The notes beneath the pieces are model-generated. The model saw nothing but the letters and a program-made list of their open reading frames with translations, did no database searches and was not told the DNA's origin. A stretch of 64,000 bases of DNA. It comes from Tubulanus polymorphus. Its lineage: Eukaryota; Nemertea; Palaeonemertea; Tubulaniformes; Tubulanidae. The position numbers were made by a program, and so were the translations under genes. The stretch is taken from assembly GCF_964204645.1 (NCBI RefSeq), contig NC_134032.1:2320916-2384915 (forward strand), in the 5' to 3' direction. This document shows positions 1 through 21,847 of this stretch, one piece after another (position 1 is the stretch's first letter; every line of letters starts with the position of its first letter).

Positions 1-60
1 ATTATACATATAAAAATCTCAAAATCAATTTATCATTCATTTTTTGGCAATATCGACTGT

Positions 61-300
61 GATATAAGGAAGCTATGTTCAATTATCCGCCCACCTTCAA
101 GCCCCTATCCCTCTAGATATTTCAATCAGAGACAATTATGTGTTTTCAAAAGTTTATTATTAGAGTGCGTCAATAGAGAGAGAGATAATGATCCCGGGTC
201 ATTCACAAAATAACGTCTCGTACAAGGAAGTGAAATTATCTGTCAAAAAAACGATGGTTTCCTATGCTATAATACAACACAGTTTTTTCATTTAAATAAA
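61..300. repeat. Diverged copy of the CUB-receptor promoter region
   Basis: This segment matches 3510-3715, the DNA just upstream of the CUB receptor start. Both share a 'cctctagatatttcaatcagag' type block, then 'ggaagtgaaatt', then 'ggtttccta' and 'cagttttctga/cagttttttca', in the same order and orientation with similar spacing. The Penelope element and a minisatellite lie between the copies. It may be the remains of a tandem duplication of the receptor's 5' region. No coding exon is visible in the copy itself. Confidence 0.6.
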
Positions 301-436
301 AAGATTGCAATCTCGATCGCAAATCGTCTGAAGGTTTACGCTAACCTCCCCTAGCCCTGGAGGACCCCTAAACCTAACCCTCTGGGCCCTTTTCTCACCC
401 TATTGAGGCGTTTTCAAACCCTTACGGGCGCCAAAT

Positions 437-785
437 CTTGACAAGAGAAATCCCACAATAACGAAGCCAAGATTGAAAAATTCTATATCAGAATGATCGT
501 ATTTGAGGAGCGACGTTTCGGCTAACAACTGTTAGCCATCATCAGACGTACAACTGTTAGCCATCATCAGACGTACAACTGTTAGCCATCATCAGACGTA
601 CAACTGTTAGCCATCATCAGGCGTACTGAAATACAATCATTCTGATATAGAATACAATCCTCAAATACAATCATTCTGATATAGAATACAATCCTCAAAT
701 ACAATCATTCTGATATAGAATTTTTCAATCTTGGCTTCGTTATTGCGAGATTTCTCTCGTCATCATCATACACGGATATTGTGTA
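437..785. repeat. 5' pseudo-LTR of the Penelope element: inverted copy, 25-bp tandem units, direct copy
   Basis: Positions 437-545 are the reverse complement of the 3' terminal repeat. From about 527 to 622 a 25-bp unit (acaactgttagccatcatca + gacgt) is repeated four times. It is the reverse complement of one half of the ribozyme motif. From about 640 to 785 the sequence runs in direct orientation and matches 2915-3015, including 'ttcaatcttggcttcgtta' and 'catacacggatattgtgt'. A short unit (aatacaatcattctgatata) is itself repeated at 640-720. Confidence 0.75.
512..545 (-). ncRNA. Hammerhead-like ribozyme motif (5' inverted copy)
   Basis: On the minus strand this reads CTGATGA, one extra T, stem GGCTAAC, loop AGTT, stem GTTAGCC, then GAAAC-GTC. 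It has the CUGANGA and GAAA boxes of the hammerhead core, with a 7-bp stem II. It is the inverted partner of the motif at 2877-2910. Self-cleavage is inferred only. The U between CUGANGA and stem II departs from the canonical core. Confidence 0.5.
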
Positions 786-937
786 TCTTCTCGGCTAATC
801 ACGTAAATCGGATCGTAAAATTGTTCTTCAATTCTTCGTCGTAACTTTTCCGCATCTCATCTCATCTCTTTTTTTCGGACTTCGGAAAAAACGGCACAAA
901 AACTGCGAAAACCAAAGTTAAATTCCTTCAAGAAAAA

Positions 938-2650
938 GTGAATCTCCGTTCGTTGAATTGGATCAGGAAATTTGATGCGCTCGTTTCCGCAGCGAGCAAG
1001 TATTCAAAACAGCGATCAGTAAAGCTAAAGACGACTGCGATTATCAGTATCTTAGATCACAACTTCCGCACCCGCATCTTTTCCGTTTACTCTCGTCTCT
1101 ATCGTTATAGTAACCGTCATTTTTCTGGAAATTCTAGCAAAGCTCGGAAGTTACATCAACTCGTCGGTGCTAGTCCTCGGACTAAGTATAGTGACGCCGA
1201 CATCATTGTGAATCTCTCCTCAGCTACGCTCTCAACATATCAACTTCAACTTCTCGGATTCGGTTTGAATTTCTCTCTACCCCGTCGTAAGTCGAATATT
1301 CTGGATTTTATGTCGGATTTAGAACTCGTCAAAAACTCGTCGTCAAATTTGGACTATAGTTTTTTGTTTACGAACTTACAAACTATCTGTGATAACCTTC
1401 GGAATAACTATTCCGAATTCTTACCTCGCCGTTTTAGGATTGCCCTCGCCGAACTCAAAAAATTGGACTCTGTTAGTATTTATAATGCCGACAAAGGTGG
1501 TAAAATTGTTCGGTTAGATATCTGCGACTAAAATTGAAAAATCTTCTCCCTTCTCGGTGATTTCAATGTATACAAACCATTAAAATCCAATCCTCGGCTT
1601 CATTCAACAAGAATCTTTCTGATATTATTAAACGTTTCCCGGATTCTAAAGACATTCCTCGAAATTCCGATCTCGGCTTCCGTCTCTCCCATATATTTAC
1701 GGGCTGCCTAAAATTCACAAACAAGATGTTCCCCTACGCCCTGTCGTATCGAACTACAACTCTCCCTCTTATCGCTTATCCATATTTATGGCTAAACAAT
1801 TATCCCCGATTCTCGGTTCCCCCATGCACTTACGGCACAACCAAGATTTACTTGAACGTTTCCTGGTAATGATAAATTCATCTCGTTTCGACGCTAGTTC
1901 TCTGTTTACCAATGTCCCCATCGCGCCTACCTTGGATTTTCTCAAACGTAAACTACCCTCGTTAGACTTCAATTTTTTATTTTCCTACTGATTGTATCAT
2001 TGAATTAATTGAAATTTGCACTCAGAACTCCTTTTTCAGTTTTAATAATTCATATTTTGAACAGGTCTTTGGTGCGTCCACGGGAACCCCCTTAGCCCCA
2101 TTTTAGCAAATTTATTTCTCGAACATGTCGAAACTGTATTATTACCTCCTCTATACTAGCACTCCCCCCTAAGCTTTGGTTACGATATGTTGATGACGTT
2201 CTTGCGCTTATTCCTTGCGATTTTGATATTGATTTATTTCTCTCATTCATTAACTCTGTTTACCCCTCGATGAACTTCACATTTGAATTGGAAGTTGATG
2301 GAAAAATCCCATTTTTAGACGTGTGCATTCATAATTATTTGTCGTGTTTGAAATTCTCAGTTTATAGGAAAGCCACTCATTCTGGATCCTACTTGCATTA
2401 TTTTCCCTTTACCACTTATAGCATAAAACTCGGTGTTGCTCAGGGATTATTTCTTCGTGCTTTTAGGATTTGCGACCCCCTTTTTCTCGATGATGAACTC
2501 ACCCAGATCAGGAATTCACTTAATAAGTTAGCTTATCCTAACGACCTTTTGAATAAAGCTTATTTTCGAGCCTGTCGCACTCATTTTTGTAATTCTCGAG
2601 TTTCGCGCCCTCACAAACTCGCTTCACTTGTACCCTCATTATTCTGTTAG
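938..2650 (+). pseudogene. Penelope-like reverse transcriptase, frameshifted
   Basis: The RT can be read in three pieces. Frame 938-1531 ends with NADKGGKIV, the 'ADKGG' block before Penelope RT motifs. Another frame, about 1700-1990, gives a GLPKIHK-like block and FDASSLFTNVPI. Next comes an 'FGASTGTPLAPILANLFLEHVE'-like stretch near 2068-2130, in which a T in place of a coding base creates TAG. The catalytic block LWLRYVDDVLALIP is at about 2172-2214. The last frame, 2270-2650, reads FLDV and then VYRKATHSGSYLHYF, the Penelope thumb. The start at 938 is not ATG. Length and motif order fit an RT lacking a C-terminal GIY-YIG domain. Confidence 0.85.
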
Positions 2651-2810
2651 CTTGTTTACCTCCGTTTGACACTTCCACTCATCCACTCTCCCTCCGTCCC
2701 TCCCTCCCCGGTTTTTGTTATTTAATTACTTAAATCTTAATCCTTTAATCTTAATCATTTGTCATATTCTGGTATAAATATCCTGTTATTTGATTTTATT
2801 CTCAGTACGC

Positions 2811-2922
2811 CTGATGATGGCTAACAGTTGTACGCCTGATGATGGCTAACAGTTGTACGTCTGATGATGGCTTCGCCTGATGATGGCTAACAGTTGTTAG
2901 CCGAAACGTCGCTCCTCAAATA
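2811..2922 (+). ncRNA. Hammerhead-like ribozyme motif with upstream half-copies (3' end of Penelope element)
   Basis: The complete motif runs from 2877 to 2910: CTGATGA (2877-2883), an extra T, stem GGCTAAC (2885-2891), loop AGTT, stem GTTAGCC (2896-2902), GAAA (2903-2906), C, GTC (2908-2910). Stem III is only the self-complementary ACGU, so cleavage would need a dimer. Penelope-like elements are known to carry minimal hammerheads of this kind. Two or three incomplete copies (CTGATGATGGCTAACAGTTG) precede it at 2811-2870. They carry the CUGAUGA box but lack the GAAA box. Confidence 0.6.
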
Positions 2923-3140
2923 CAACCATTCTGATATAGAATTTTTCAATCTTGGCTTCGTTATCGTAGGATTTCTCTCCTCATCATCATACACGGATAT
3001 TGTGTATCTTCTCGTCTAAACCTAAATCTTGTATGAGTATATCTGATTAGGGCGGCAGAATCGATGGATCGGAACTAGACCTAGCGATCAAAAGGTGGTT
3101 ATGAGTGATATAATATTATAGTGGAACCCTCCCCGATGAG

Positions 3141-3465
3141 CTGCCCTCTCTCAGGGCGTCCCTCATTTCCCTCTCTCAGGGTGTCCCTCATTTCCCTCAT
3201 TTCCCTCTCTCAGGGTGTTCATCATTTCACTCTCTCAGGGCATCCCTCATTTCACTCTCACAGGGTGTCCCTCATTTCCCTCAGGGTGTCCATCATTTCC
3301 CTCTCTCAGGGCATCCCTCATTTCACTCTCTCAGGGCATCCCTCATTTCACTCTCTCAGGGTGTCCCTCATTTCACTCTCTCAGGGTGTCCCTCATTTCC
3401 CTCTCTCAGGGTGTCCATCATTTCCCTCTCTCAGGGCATCCCTCATTTCCCTCAATCCCGGCACG
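3141..3465. repeat. 25-bp minisatellite upstream of the CUB receptor
   Basis: About thirteen units of roughly 25 bp (ctctctcagggtgtccctca + tttcc, with some gcatccctc variants) lie head to tail. The 25-bp period is not a multiple of three, so the open frames across it cycle through all three phases and are not genes. The array lies 350 bp upstream of the receptor start codon. Confidence 0.9.
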
Positions 3466-3744
3466 TATACCGGGTTGATATATGAGGGTATATATGACTT
3501 CTGGTCCTACCCCTCAGACCTACCCCTCTAGATATTTCAATCAGAGAAGATTATACACGTTTAAGTATTTATTAATATCCGCCCTGATAGTTGTAAAACG
3601 ATGATTCTTCCTTATATGGACATGTTTTTTGTAGAAGGAAGTGAAATTTTCATATAAAAACGTTGGTTTCCTAATAGTTTAACGCACAGTGCGACGCAGT
3701 TTTCTGATTTATAAAGTTGATGATATCGGTGTCCGTGTGAATGT

Positions 3745-3751
3745 TATATAA
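3745..3751 (+). promoter_or_regulatory. Candidate TATA box of the CUB receptor
   Basis: TATATAA lies 56 bp upstream of the ATG at 3807. That would give a start site near 3775 and a short 5' UTR. The position is plausible but not proven. Confidence 0.4.
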
Positions 3752-3806
3752 ACACAGTTTTTGTTAGTGGTTCACAGTTAGTTGTTTAGTATCGATAAGT
3801 CTCAAT

Positions 3807-14770
<10,964 letters not shown>

Positions 14771-15026
14771 AACCAGTGAATTATAATCTGCCAATCGCGA
14801 CAATCAATTCCTATTATTTTTAATTTTCTTTTCTCATTTCTTGTTTGTGTTATTTGTTTTTTCTGTATATTATCTGTAACTATTTTTTATTTTTCGGTCA
14901 GCTGTCCCACTGTATGTTTTCCCACTGATATATTGTAAGATTTTTATGATGATCATATAATCATATTCTGTCTTAGAAAACTGATGTATAGGATTATACT
15001 ATGTCATAATTTTTGCAGGAAATAAA
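14771..15026 (+). terminator. 3' UTR and polyadenylation signal of the CUB receptor
   Basis: AATAAA at 15021-15026 follows 250 bp of AT-rich, non-coding sequence after the stop. It is the first canonical hexamer downstream. Confidence 0.6.
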
Positions 15027-15368
15027 GTAATAATAATAATGATAAAAATAATGATGATAATAGGCCTAATAATAATAATTTATCCAAGTAGAATTTTATA
15101 AAAATCAAGACATCATATTCTTTAGATAATAAATGAATTGTAAATAAGTATTTATCTGTCTAATATTGGTATGTTTGTAATATGTTTCTAATGTTTGTTT
15201 ATGACTGTGCAGGAGTCAGTTGCCTCTAAGTTGGTTGTTATAGTTAACCAGTGGATAGTTGACTATTGATAGTGACAATTAAAAGTTTATTGTTACTATG
15301 TATGCTATTTATCCACCGGTTATCTTTATCCATCTTAACAAGCTGCTACAGCCTCCGCCCCCTCCCCC
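15027..15368. other. Intergenic stretch with a repeat also found in the giant palindrome
   Basis: There is no gene. Positions 15208-15300 ('agtcagttgcc', 'ccagtggatagtt', 'gacaattaaaa') match 18950-19030 and its mirror at 19670-19760 in the palindrome arms. Confidence 0.5.
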
Positions 15369-16081
15369 GGGCCAGTTGCGTAGTCATAACTTGAGTCCAA
15401 AAGTGGTCTTGAATCTTAAGACTGGTCTTAAGTTGTTAGATTGGCTATAGAACTAAGTTGGTCTTAGACTGGTCTTAAGTTGTTAGGTCGGCTATAGAAC
15501 CAAAATGAGCTTAGAAAGGTCTTAAAGTAGTTAGATTGGCTATAGAACTAAGTTGGTCTTAGACTGGTCTTGTAGTTAGATTGGTTATAGAACCAAAATG
15601 AGCTTAGACTGGTCTCAAGTTGTTAGATTAGCTATAGAACAAAAATGAGCTTAGACTGGTCTTAAGTTGTTAGATTGGCTATAGAACTAAGTTGGTCTTA
15701 GACTGGTCTCAAGTTGTTAGATTAGCTATAGAACAAAAATGAGCTTAGACTGGTCTTAAGTTGTTAGATTGGCTATAGAACTAAGTTGGTCTTAGACTGG
15801 TCTTAAGTTGTTAGATTGGTTATAGAACCAAAATGAGCTTAGACTGGTCTTAAGTTGTTAGATTAGCTATAGAACCAAAATGAGCTTAGACTGGTCTTTA
15901 GTTGTTAGATTGGCCATAGGACCAAGTTGGTCTGAGACTGGTCTTAAGTTGTTAGATTGGCTATAGAACTATGGTCTTGGGTCTAAGATTTAATCTTAAG
16001 ACTGATTTTAAGTTTATGTCAGATTGGCTGTAGAACTGGTCTTAGACTGGTTGAAAGTCTAACCATGACTATGCAACCGGC
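15369..16081. repeat. Inverted-end element filled with about 46-bp tandem repeats
   Basis: The ends GGGCCAGTTGCGTAGTCATA and ACCATGACTATGCAACCGGC are imperfect inverted repeats. The interior is about a dozen units of 'gaactaagttggtcttagac' + 'tggtcttaagttgttagatt' + 'ggctata'. A short relative with the same ends lies at 29712-29894, and a decayed one at about 59140-59290. Confidence 0.85.
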
Positions 16082-16854
16082 ACAGAGCCGTCGGTAGGAA
16101 TTTTTCAGTGGCAAGGCTTATTTCTGAAGGGGGGTCTGGGGCCCTCCCCTAGAAAGATTTTGATAATTCAATCGCCGGAGATGCGTTTTGGGGCCATTTC
16201 ATGGTCTCATTCATAGAAACATGAGAAGTCGTGAGCCAACCACCTAGTACAGAGAACGACGAGCTGCTACGCGGTACAGCGTGCTTTGAAAAAACTTTAA
16301 GCAAAAAAGTGGGGCGGCTTTGGCCGACCCTGCCGCCCCTGTTCCGACGGCCCTGCGGCAGCTGGATCCAGTTCCACTTTTCGCGGTTAAATCTTAAATG
16401 TTATGATAAATCTCAGCACTATGAAACTGGATCAATATTTCCATCATCTAACCCGCGGGTTACATATGTATTTTCATTGATTGTATGAACTAAAAAGGAA
16501 TGAATTAATTTGAGAAGATAATTTGAATATAACCATTAAACAGTCGTTAGCGTTTTATTTTTTTTGTCGTTTTGATGACGTCATGGATATCTTACGGAAA
16601 ACCCAATCTCATGGTAGAGGAGTTTGCATCTTGACCCCTCAAAATTTGGTGACTTTCTACATACATTTATTTCACCGTACGGTGCTGCCGCTATACTCCT
16701 TGTTATACTCCTTGGCAAGCAAGGGTTATGGAGTATAACTAGAGAGCACGTCGATTGCCAGAGTTGACTTACGTTAGTGTATAAAAAAAACCGCTAACGA
16801 TGAGCATCAGAGCCGTCGGAAGGAATTTTTCAGTGGCGAGGCTTATTTCTGAAG
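16082..16854. other. Intergenic; short duplicated segment
   Basis: 'agccgtcggtaggaattttt' + 'cagtggcaaggcttatttct' at 16086-16126 recurs at about 16811-16854 with few changes. The open frames here (16231-16488, 16523-16738) show no family features. I see no gene. Confidence 0.5.
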
Positions 16855-19800
16855 CATTATGAGAATGCCGGTTTGCTAGCGTATCTATTTAACACCCGTA
16901 TTGCTCGGGTTAGTTTTACTACCAACGGATGGCGCTGTATGTAAATTTCACATAAATCAACGACTTTCGGCTATTAGCGGTACTTAAGACCACTTGAAAA
17001 CATCGTAGTCAATTACGCGGTAGTAGTGAAAATAAAAAGTTACGGTTCGGTGTACAGCACCATAGCACCCATATAATACCACATACATTTTATTCAGACT
17101 AAGGACTATTAGTTAACACTGATCTTCATTTCCATTAATTAATGATCTGTTGAATTAATTAGTAATCCAGTCTTTCGGTGTTCGAGATAAAATGCCCGCA
17201 AAATAAGAACTAACGAACCAGGGCTGACCACAAATTGCCCAACAGATAAATTTAAAATTTTTGGAAACGACACAGTCATGTTTAGTATCAAATAACTCGT
17301 GGCGTGGACCTTGGTCTATTAACTGACCAATGCATGACAAGTACTGGCTATATAGGCCCTAGTAAATTATCTGTTTTGCAAACAATTAAGTTGTTTGGTG
17401 TCAAATAACTAGATATGATGTGGACATTAAATTAAAAATTGTTTAACTGACCAATGCTTGACCAGTACTGACCAGTTACCACTAACTAGAACCCACCATA
17501 AGTAATTTATATGTTTAGTAAAGCAATAAAATCGTGTTTGGGCGTCGAGCTACTAGATACGATGCGGGCTATGATCTAACAACTATTTAACTGACCAATA
17601 TTTTACCAATACTGATCTTAAAGTAATTTGTTTATTCTAGAAGCAACACAGTCGTGTTTGGTGTCAAATAATTAGAAATGGTGTGGGCTTTCATCTAACT
17701 ATTCAAGTGACCAAATCTTGACCAATACTGACCACATAGCTATATTTATCTGTTTCGGACACAACTTAGTCGTGTCTCGTATCAAATAATTTCATTCGGT
17801 CTGAACGTTAATATAATAACTCTTTTACCTGTACAAGCTACACCAGTACTGTCTAATTACCGATTAAATGTTTTTAGAAATAACACGGGGTATTGCCTGA
17901 ATCCTTCGTCAGTACTACTCTTATTAAATGTGTCGTTTTAAAAGTCTTGTCCAATTTTTATTGTAGGAAGCGAGCTAACTTTGAAATTTCCCACTAAATG
18001 CAAAAGATTTTCACATCGGGTTTTGAACGAACAACGTTTCGATTTGTAATTGTAACGTGCGCATTTTAGCATGTAACGTGCACATTTCACTAGTGTGAAC
18101 GTGCGTATCGGTATCATTATGCGAAACTTGTCAAACTTTTGCGTTCAAGACGTTAAACTGAACACTAAAGGAGATATTATATCATATCATATCATATCAT
18201 ATATATATGAATAATGAATAGATGGAAGATAATGTAGTAGTTTTGAATGTTTCGTAACTGCCGTCCACTGACCGCAGATCATCAAAGTTAATCGCCTCAT
18301 TTGAAATATATATTCGTTATAAGGGATGTAGTAGTTCAGTGAGAATTCAAAGTTATGGGTAATTTTAAGTGATCACAACGCTGACCAATAGAGAAAGCTG
18401 TATCACAACAGAAGTGGGACTACCGTATCTTATTGAAACATTTAAAATACCGGAGAGTAAATGGGAGAACCCTGAATTCGAAACAATTTCACACTCGGAT
18501 CGTTTACTTTGAAAACACAATTTGCAATTTGTGGACATGCATTATTTCGGCACCAAAAGCATGAAGTATATTATCTTTGCTCGTAAAAATTTGATATTTT
18601 GAGGAAGATTTTTGGCCTCGTTAACCTGTGAACACGTCCTTCATATATCTTCTAAGACCGATCTTGATATAATGCTGAGAGTTTAGAGAAAATTATGGTA
18701 GGATGTAAACTTAGGCTGCTTCGTATCCGTGGAAGGTTGCTAATTATTGATCTTATACACAATAATCATAAGTACGTAACACGAGACTCCATAGAATATC
18801 GTTTTTCAATCATACGTACACAAATTATTGCGATATAAAGATAAATAGTACTTTAATATACTTTTTACTTCTTATACTGAATATTTCTTTAGTAGTATTA
18901 ATAAAGAGTGGATCAGCAGGCTACCTGAGCCCATTCCACGATTTGAGGTCAGTTGCCAAAAGTTAGTAAGTTTACATACCAGTGGATAGTTAACATTTAA
19001 AATGACAATTAAAACTTCATTGCTAAAAATAACTTTGTATTCGTAGAATAGTCACACTCAAATGCGGAGAATTGATAATACCATAATACAATACGAAAAT
19101 TCACTGTGTACAAATTCAAAATTCGCTTTTTACGCTTTTAATATTTGACTCGACGGTTGGTTTTAGATTGTATCTCTCCAAGCCGGAGGTAATCACGGAT
19201 ATCGGACTACAAAAAAAAATTCCTTGTGTAAAGCTCAACTTTGTAAATTCCTGGAAAAGCTCGCCTCGGATATTTCAATAATGATTAAACATTAATTTTC
19301 CCAACGAAAAACCTAAACAACCAATTGTACGCTTGCTTTAAGTTTACCAATGCACTATCGTTGCTTTTTCTAGCTATTTGCACTGTTTGCCGCAAAAAGA
19401 TTGCATCCTCTATTACAGGATTTAAGGATACAACTCTAAAACCAGTTAGTTTAAATTAACCATTATACAATATGATACATGACCAAATACACTGTTAATA
19501 TGAAAAAGATCCAATATGTACACATTTCAAATCTCAAACCAAGTTTTATCATTAGAAAATAACGACACAACGTTCGATCGTTCACTAGAGATCATCTTTT
19601 TGAATTTGTACACAGTGAATTTTCGTATCGTATTATGGTATTATCAATTCTCCGCATTTGAGTGTGACTATTCTACGAATACAAAGTTATTTTTAGCAAT
19701 GAAGTTTTAATTGTCATTTTAAATGTTAACTATCCACTGGTATGTAAACTTACTAACTTTTGGCAACTGACCTCAAATCGTGGAATGGGCTCAGGTAGCC

Positions 19801-21847
19801 TGCTGATCCACTCTTTATTAATACTACTAAAGAAATATTCAGTATAAGAAGTAAAAAGGATATTAAAGTACTATTTATCTTTATATCGCAATAATTTGTG
19901 TACGTATGATTGAAAAACGATATTCTATGGAGTCTCGTGTTACGTACTTATGATTATTGTGTATAAGATCAATAATTAGCAACCTTCCACGGATACGAAG
20001 CAGCCTAAGTTTACATCCTACCATAATTTTCTCTAAACTCTCAGCATTATATCAAGATCGGTCTTAGAAAATATATGAAGGACGTGTTCACAGGTTAACG
20101 AGGCCAAAAATCTTCCTCAAAATTTCAAATTTTTACGAGCAAAGATAATATACTTCATGCTTTTGGTGCAGAAATAATGCATGTCCACAAATTGCAAATT
20201 GTGTTTTCAAAGTAAACGATCCGAGTGTGAAATTGTTTCGAATTCAGGGTTCTCCCATTTACTCTCCGGTATTTTAAATGTTTCAATAAGATACGGTAGT
20301 CGCACTTCTGTTGTGATACAGCTTTCTCTATTGGTCAGCGTTGTGATCACTTAAAATTACCCATAAGTTTGAATTCTCACTGAACTACTACATCCCTTAT
20401 AACGAATATATATTTCAAATGAGGCGATTAACTTTGATGATCTGCGGTCAGTGGACAGCAGTTACGAAACATTCAAAACTACTACATTATCTTCCATCTA
20501 TTCATTATTCATAAATTATATGATATGATATGATATGATATAATATCTCCTTTAGTGTTCAGTTTAAACGTCTTGAACGCAAAAGTTTGACAAGTTTCGC
20601 ATAATGATACCGATACGCACGTTCACACTAGTGAAATGTGCACGTTACAGGCTAAAATGCGCACGTTACAATTACAAATCGAAACGTTGTTCGTTCAAAA
20701 CCCGATGTGAAAATCTTTTGCATTTAGTGGGAAATTTCAAAGTTAGCTCGCTTCCTACAATAAAAATTGGACAAGACTTTTAAAACGACACATTTAATAA
20801 GAGTAGTACTGACGAAGGATTCAGGCAATACCCCGTGTTATTTCTAAAAACATTTAACCGGTAATTAGACAGTACTGGTGTAGCTTGTACAGGTAAAAGA
20901 GTTGTTATATTTACGTTCAGACCGAATGAAATTATTTGATACGAGACACGACTAAGTTGTGTCCGAAACAGATAAATATAGCTATGTGGTCAGTATTGGT
21001 CAAGATTTGGTCACTTGAATAGTTGTTAGATGAAAGCCCACACCATTTCTAATTATTTGACACCAAACACGACTGTGTTGCTTCTAGAATAAACAAATTA
21101 CTTTAAGGTCAGTATTGGTAAAATATTGGTCAGTTAAATAGTTGTTAGATCATAGCCCGCACCGTATCTAGTAGCTCGACGCCCAAACACGATTTTATTG
21201 CTTTACTAAACATATGAATTACATATGGTGGGTTCTAGTTAGTGGTAACTGGTCAAGCATTGGTCAGTTAAACAATTTTTAGTTTAATATCCACATTATA
21301 TCTAGTTATTTGACACCAAATAACTTAATTGTTTGCAAAACAGATAATTTACTATATAGCCAGTACTGGTCATGCATTGGTCAGTTGATAGACCAAGGTC
21401 CACGCCACGAGTTATTTGATACTAAACATTATTGTGTCGTTTCGGAAAATTTATCTGTTGGGCAATTTGTGGTCAGCCCTGGTTCGTTATTTCTTATTTT
21501 GCGGGCATTTTATCTCGAACCACCGAAAGACTGAATTAGGCTACTAATTAATTCAACAGATCATTAATTAATGGAAATGAAGATCAGTGTTAACTAAGTC
21601 CTTAGTCTGAATGAAATGTATGTGGTATTATATGGGTGCTATGGTGCTGTACACCGAACTGTAACTTTTTATTTTCACTACTACCGTAATCGACTATGAT
21701 GTTTTCAAGTGGTCTTAAGTACCGCTAATAGCCGAAAGTCGTTGATTTATGTGAAATTTACACACAGCGCCACCCGTTGGTAGTAAAACTAACCCGAGCA
21801 ATACGGGTCTTAAATAGATACGCTAGCAAACCGGCATTCTCATAATG
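16855..21847. repeat. Giant inverted repeat (palindrome), arms about 2.27 kb, spacer about 465 bp
   Basis: The left arm (about 16855-19128) and right arm (about 19594-21847) are reverse complements with only scattered differences. For example, 'cattatgagaatgccggttt' at 16855 mirrors 'aaaccggcattctcataatg' at 21828. 'cactgtgtacaaattcaaaa' near 19107 mirrors 'ttttgaatttgtacacagtg' near 19596. Each arm contains four or five imperfect units of roughly 110-130 bp around 'ctgaccaatgcttgaccagt' (17150-17850 and 20860-21540). It may be a foldback-type element with TA at its ends or an inverted duplication; no transposase is seen. Frames within the arms are not genes. Confidence 0.9.

Larger units (their letters stand above)
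437..3020 (+). mobile_element. Penelope-like retroelement (decayed), with ribozyme-bearing terminal repeats
   Basis: The element has a reverse transcriptase of the Penelope type between terminal repeats. The 3' repeat (about 2877-3020) recurs at the 5' end as a direct copy (about 640-785) and, outside that, as an inverted copy (about 437-545). This inverted/direct arrangement is typical of Penelope pseudo-LTRs. Each repeat includes a hammerhead-like motif. The coding region is broken by frameshifts, so the copy is dead. I see no GIY-YIG endonuclease reading after the RT thumb; the frame stops at 2650 and about 150 bp of pyrimidine-rich UTR follows. Confidence 0.85.

Noticed and set aside
3121..3531. 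Open frames of 87-136 codons (SLRVSLISLSQG repeats)
   Set aside because: They are readings of the 25-bp minisatellite in different frames, with no gene structure around them.
17155..21534. Frames such as CIGQLIDQGPRHELFDTKH on both arms of the palindrome
   Set aside because: The same word appears twice only because the arms mirror each other. Codons are interrupted and no domain is recognisable.
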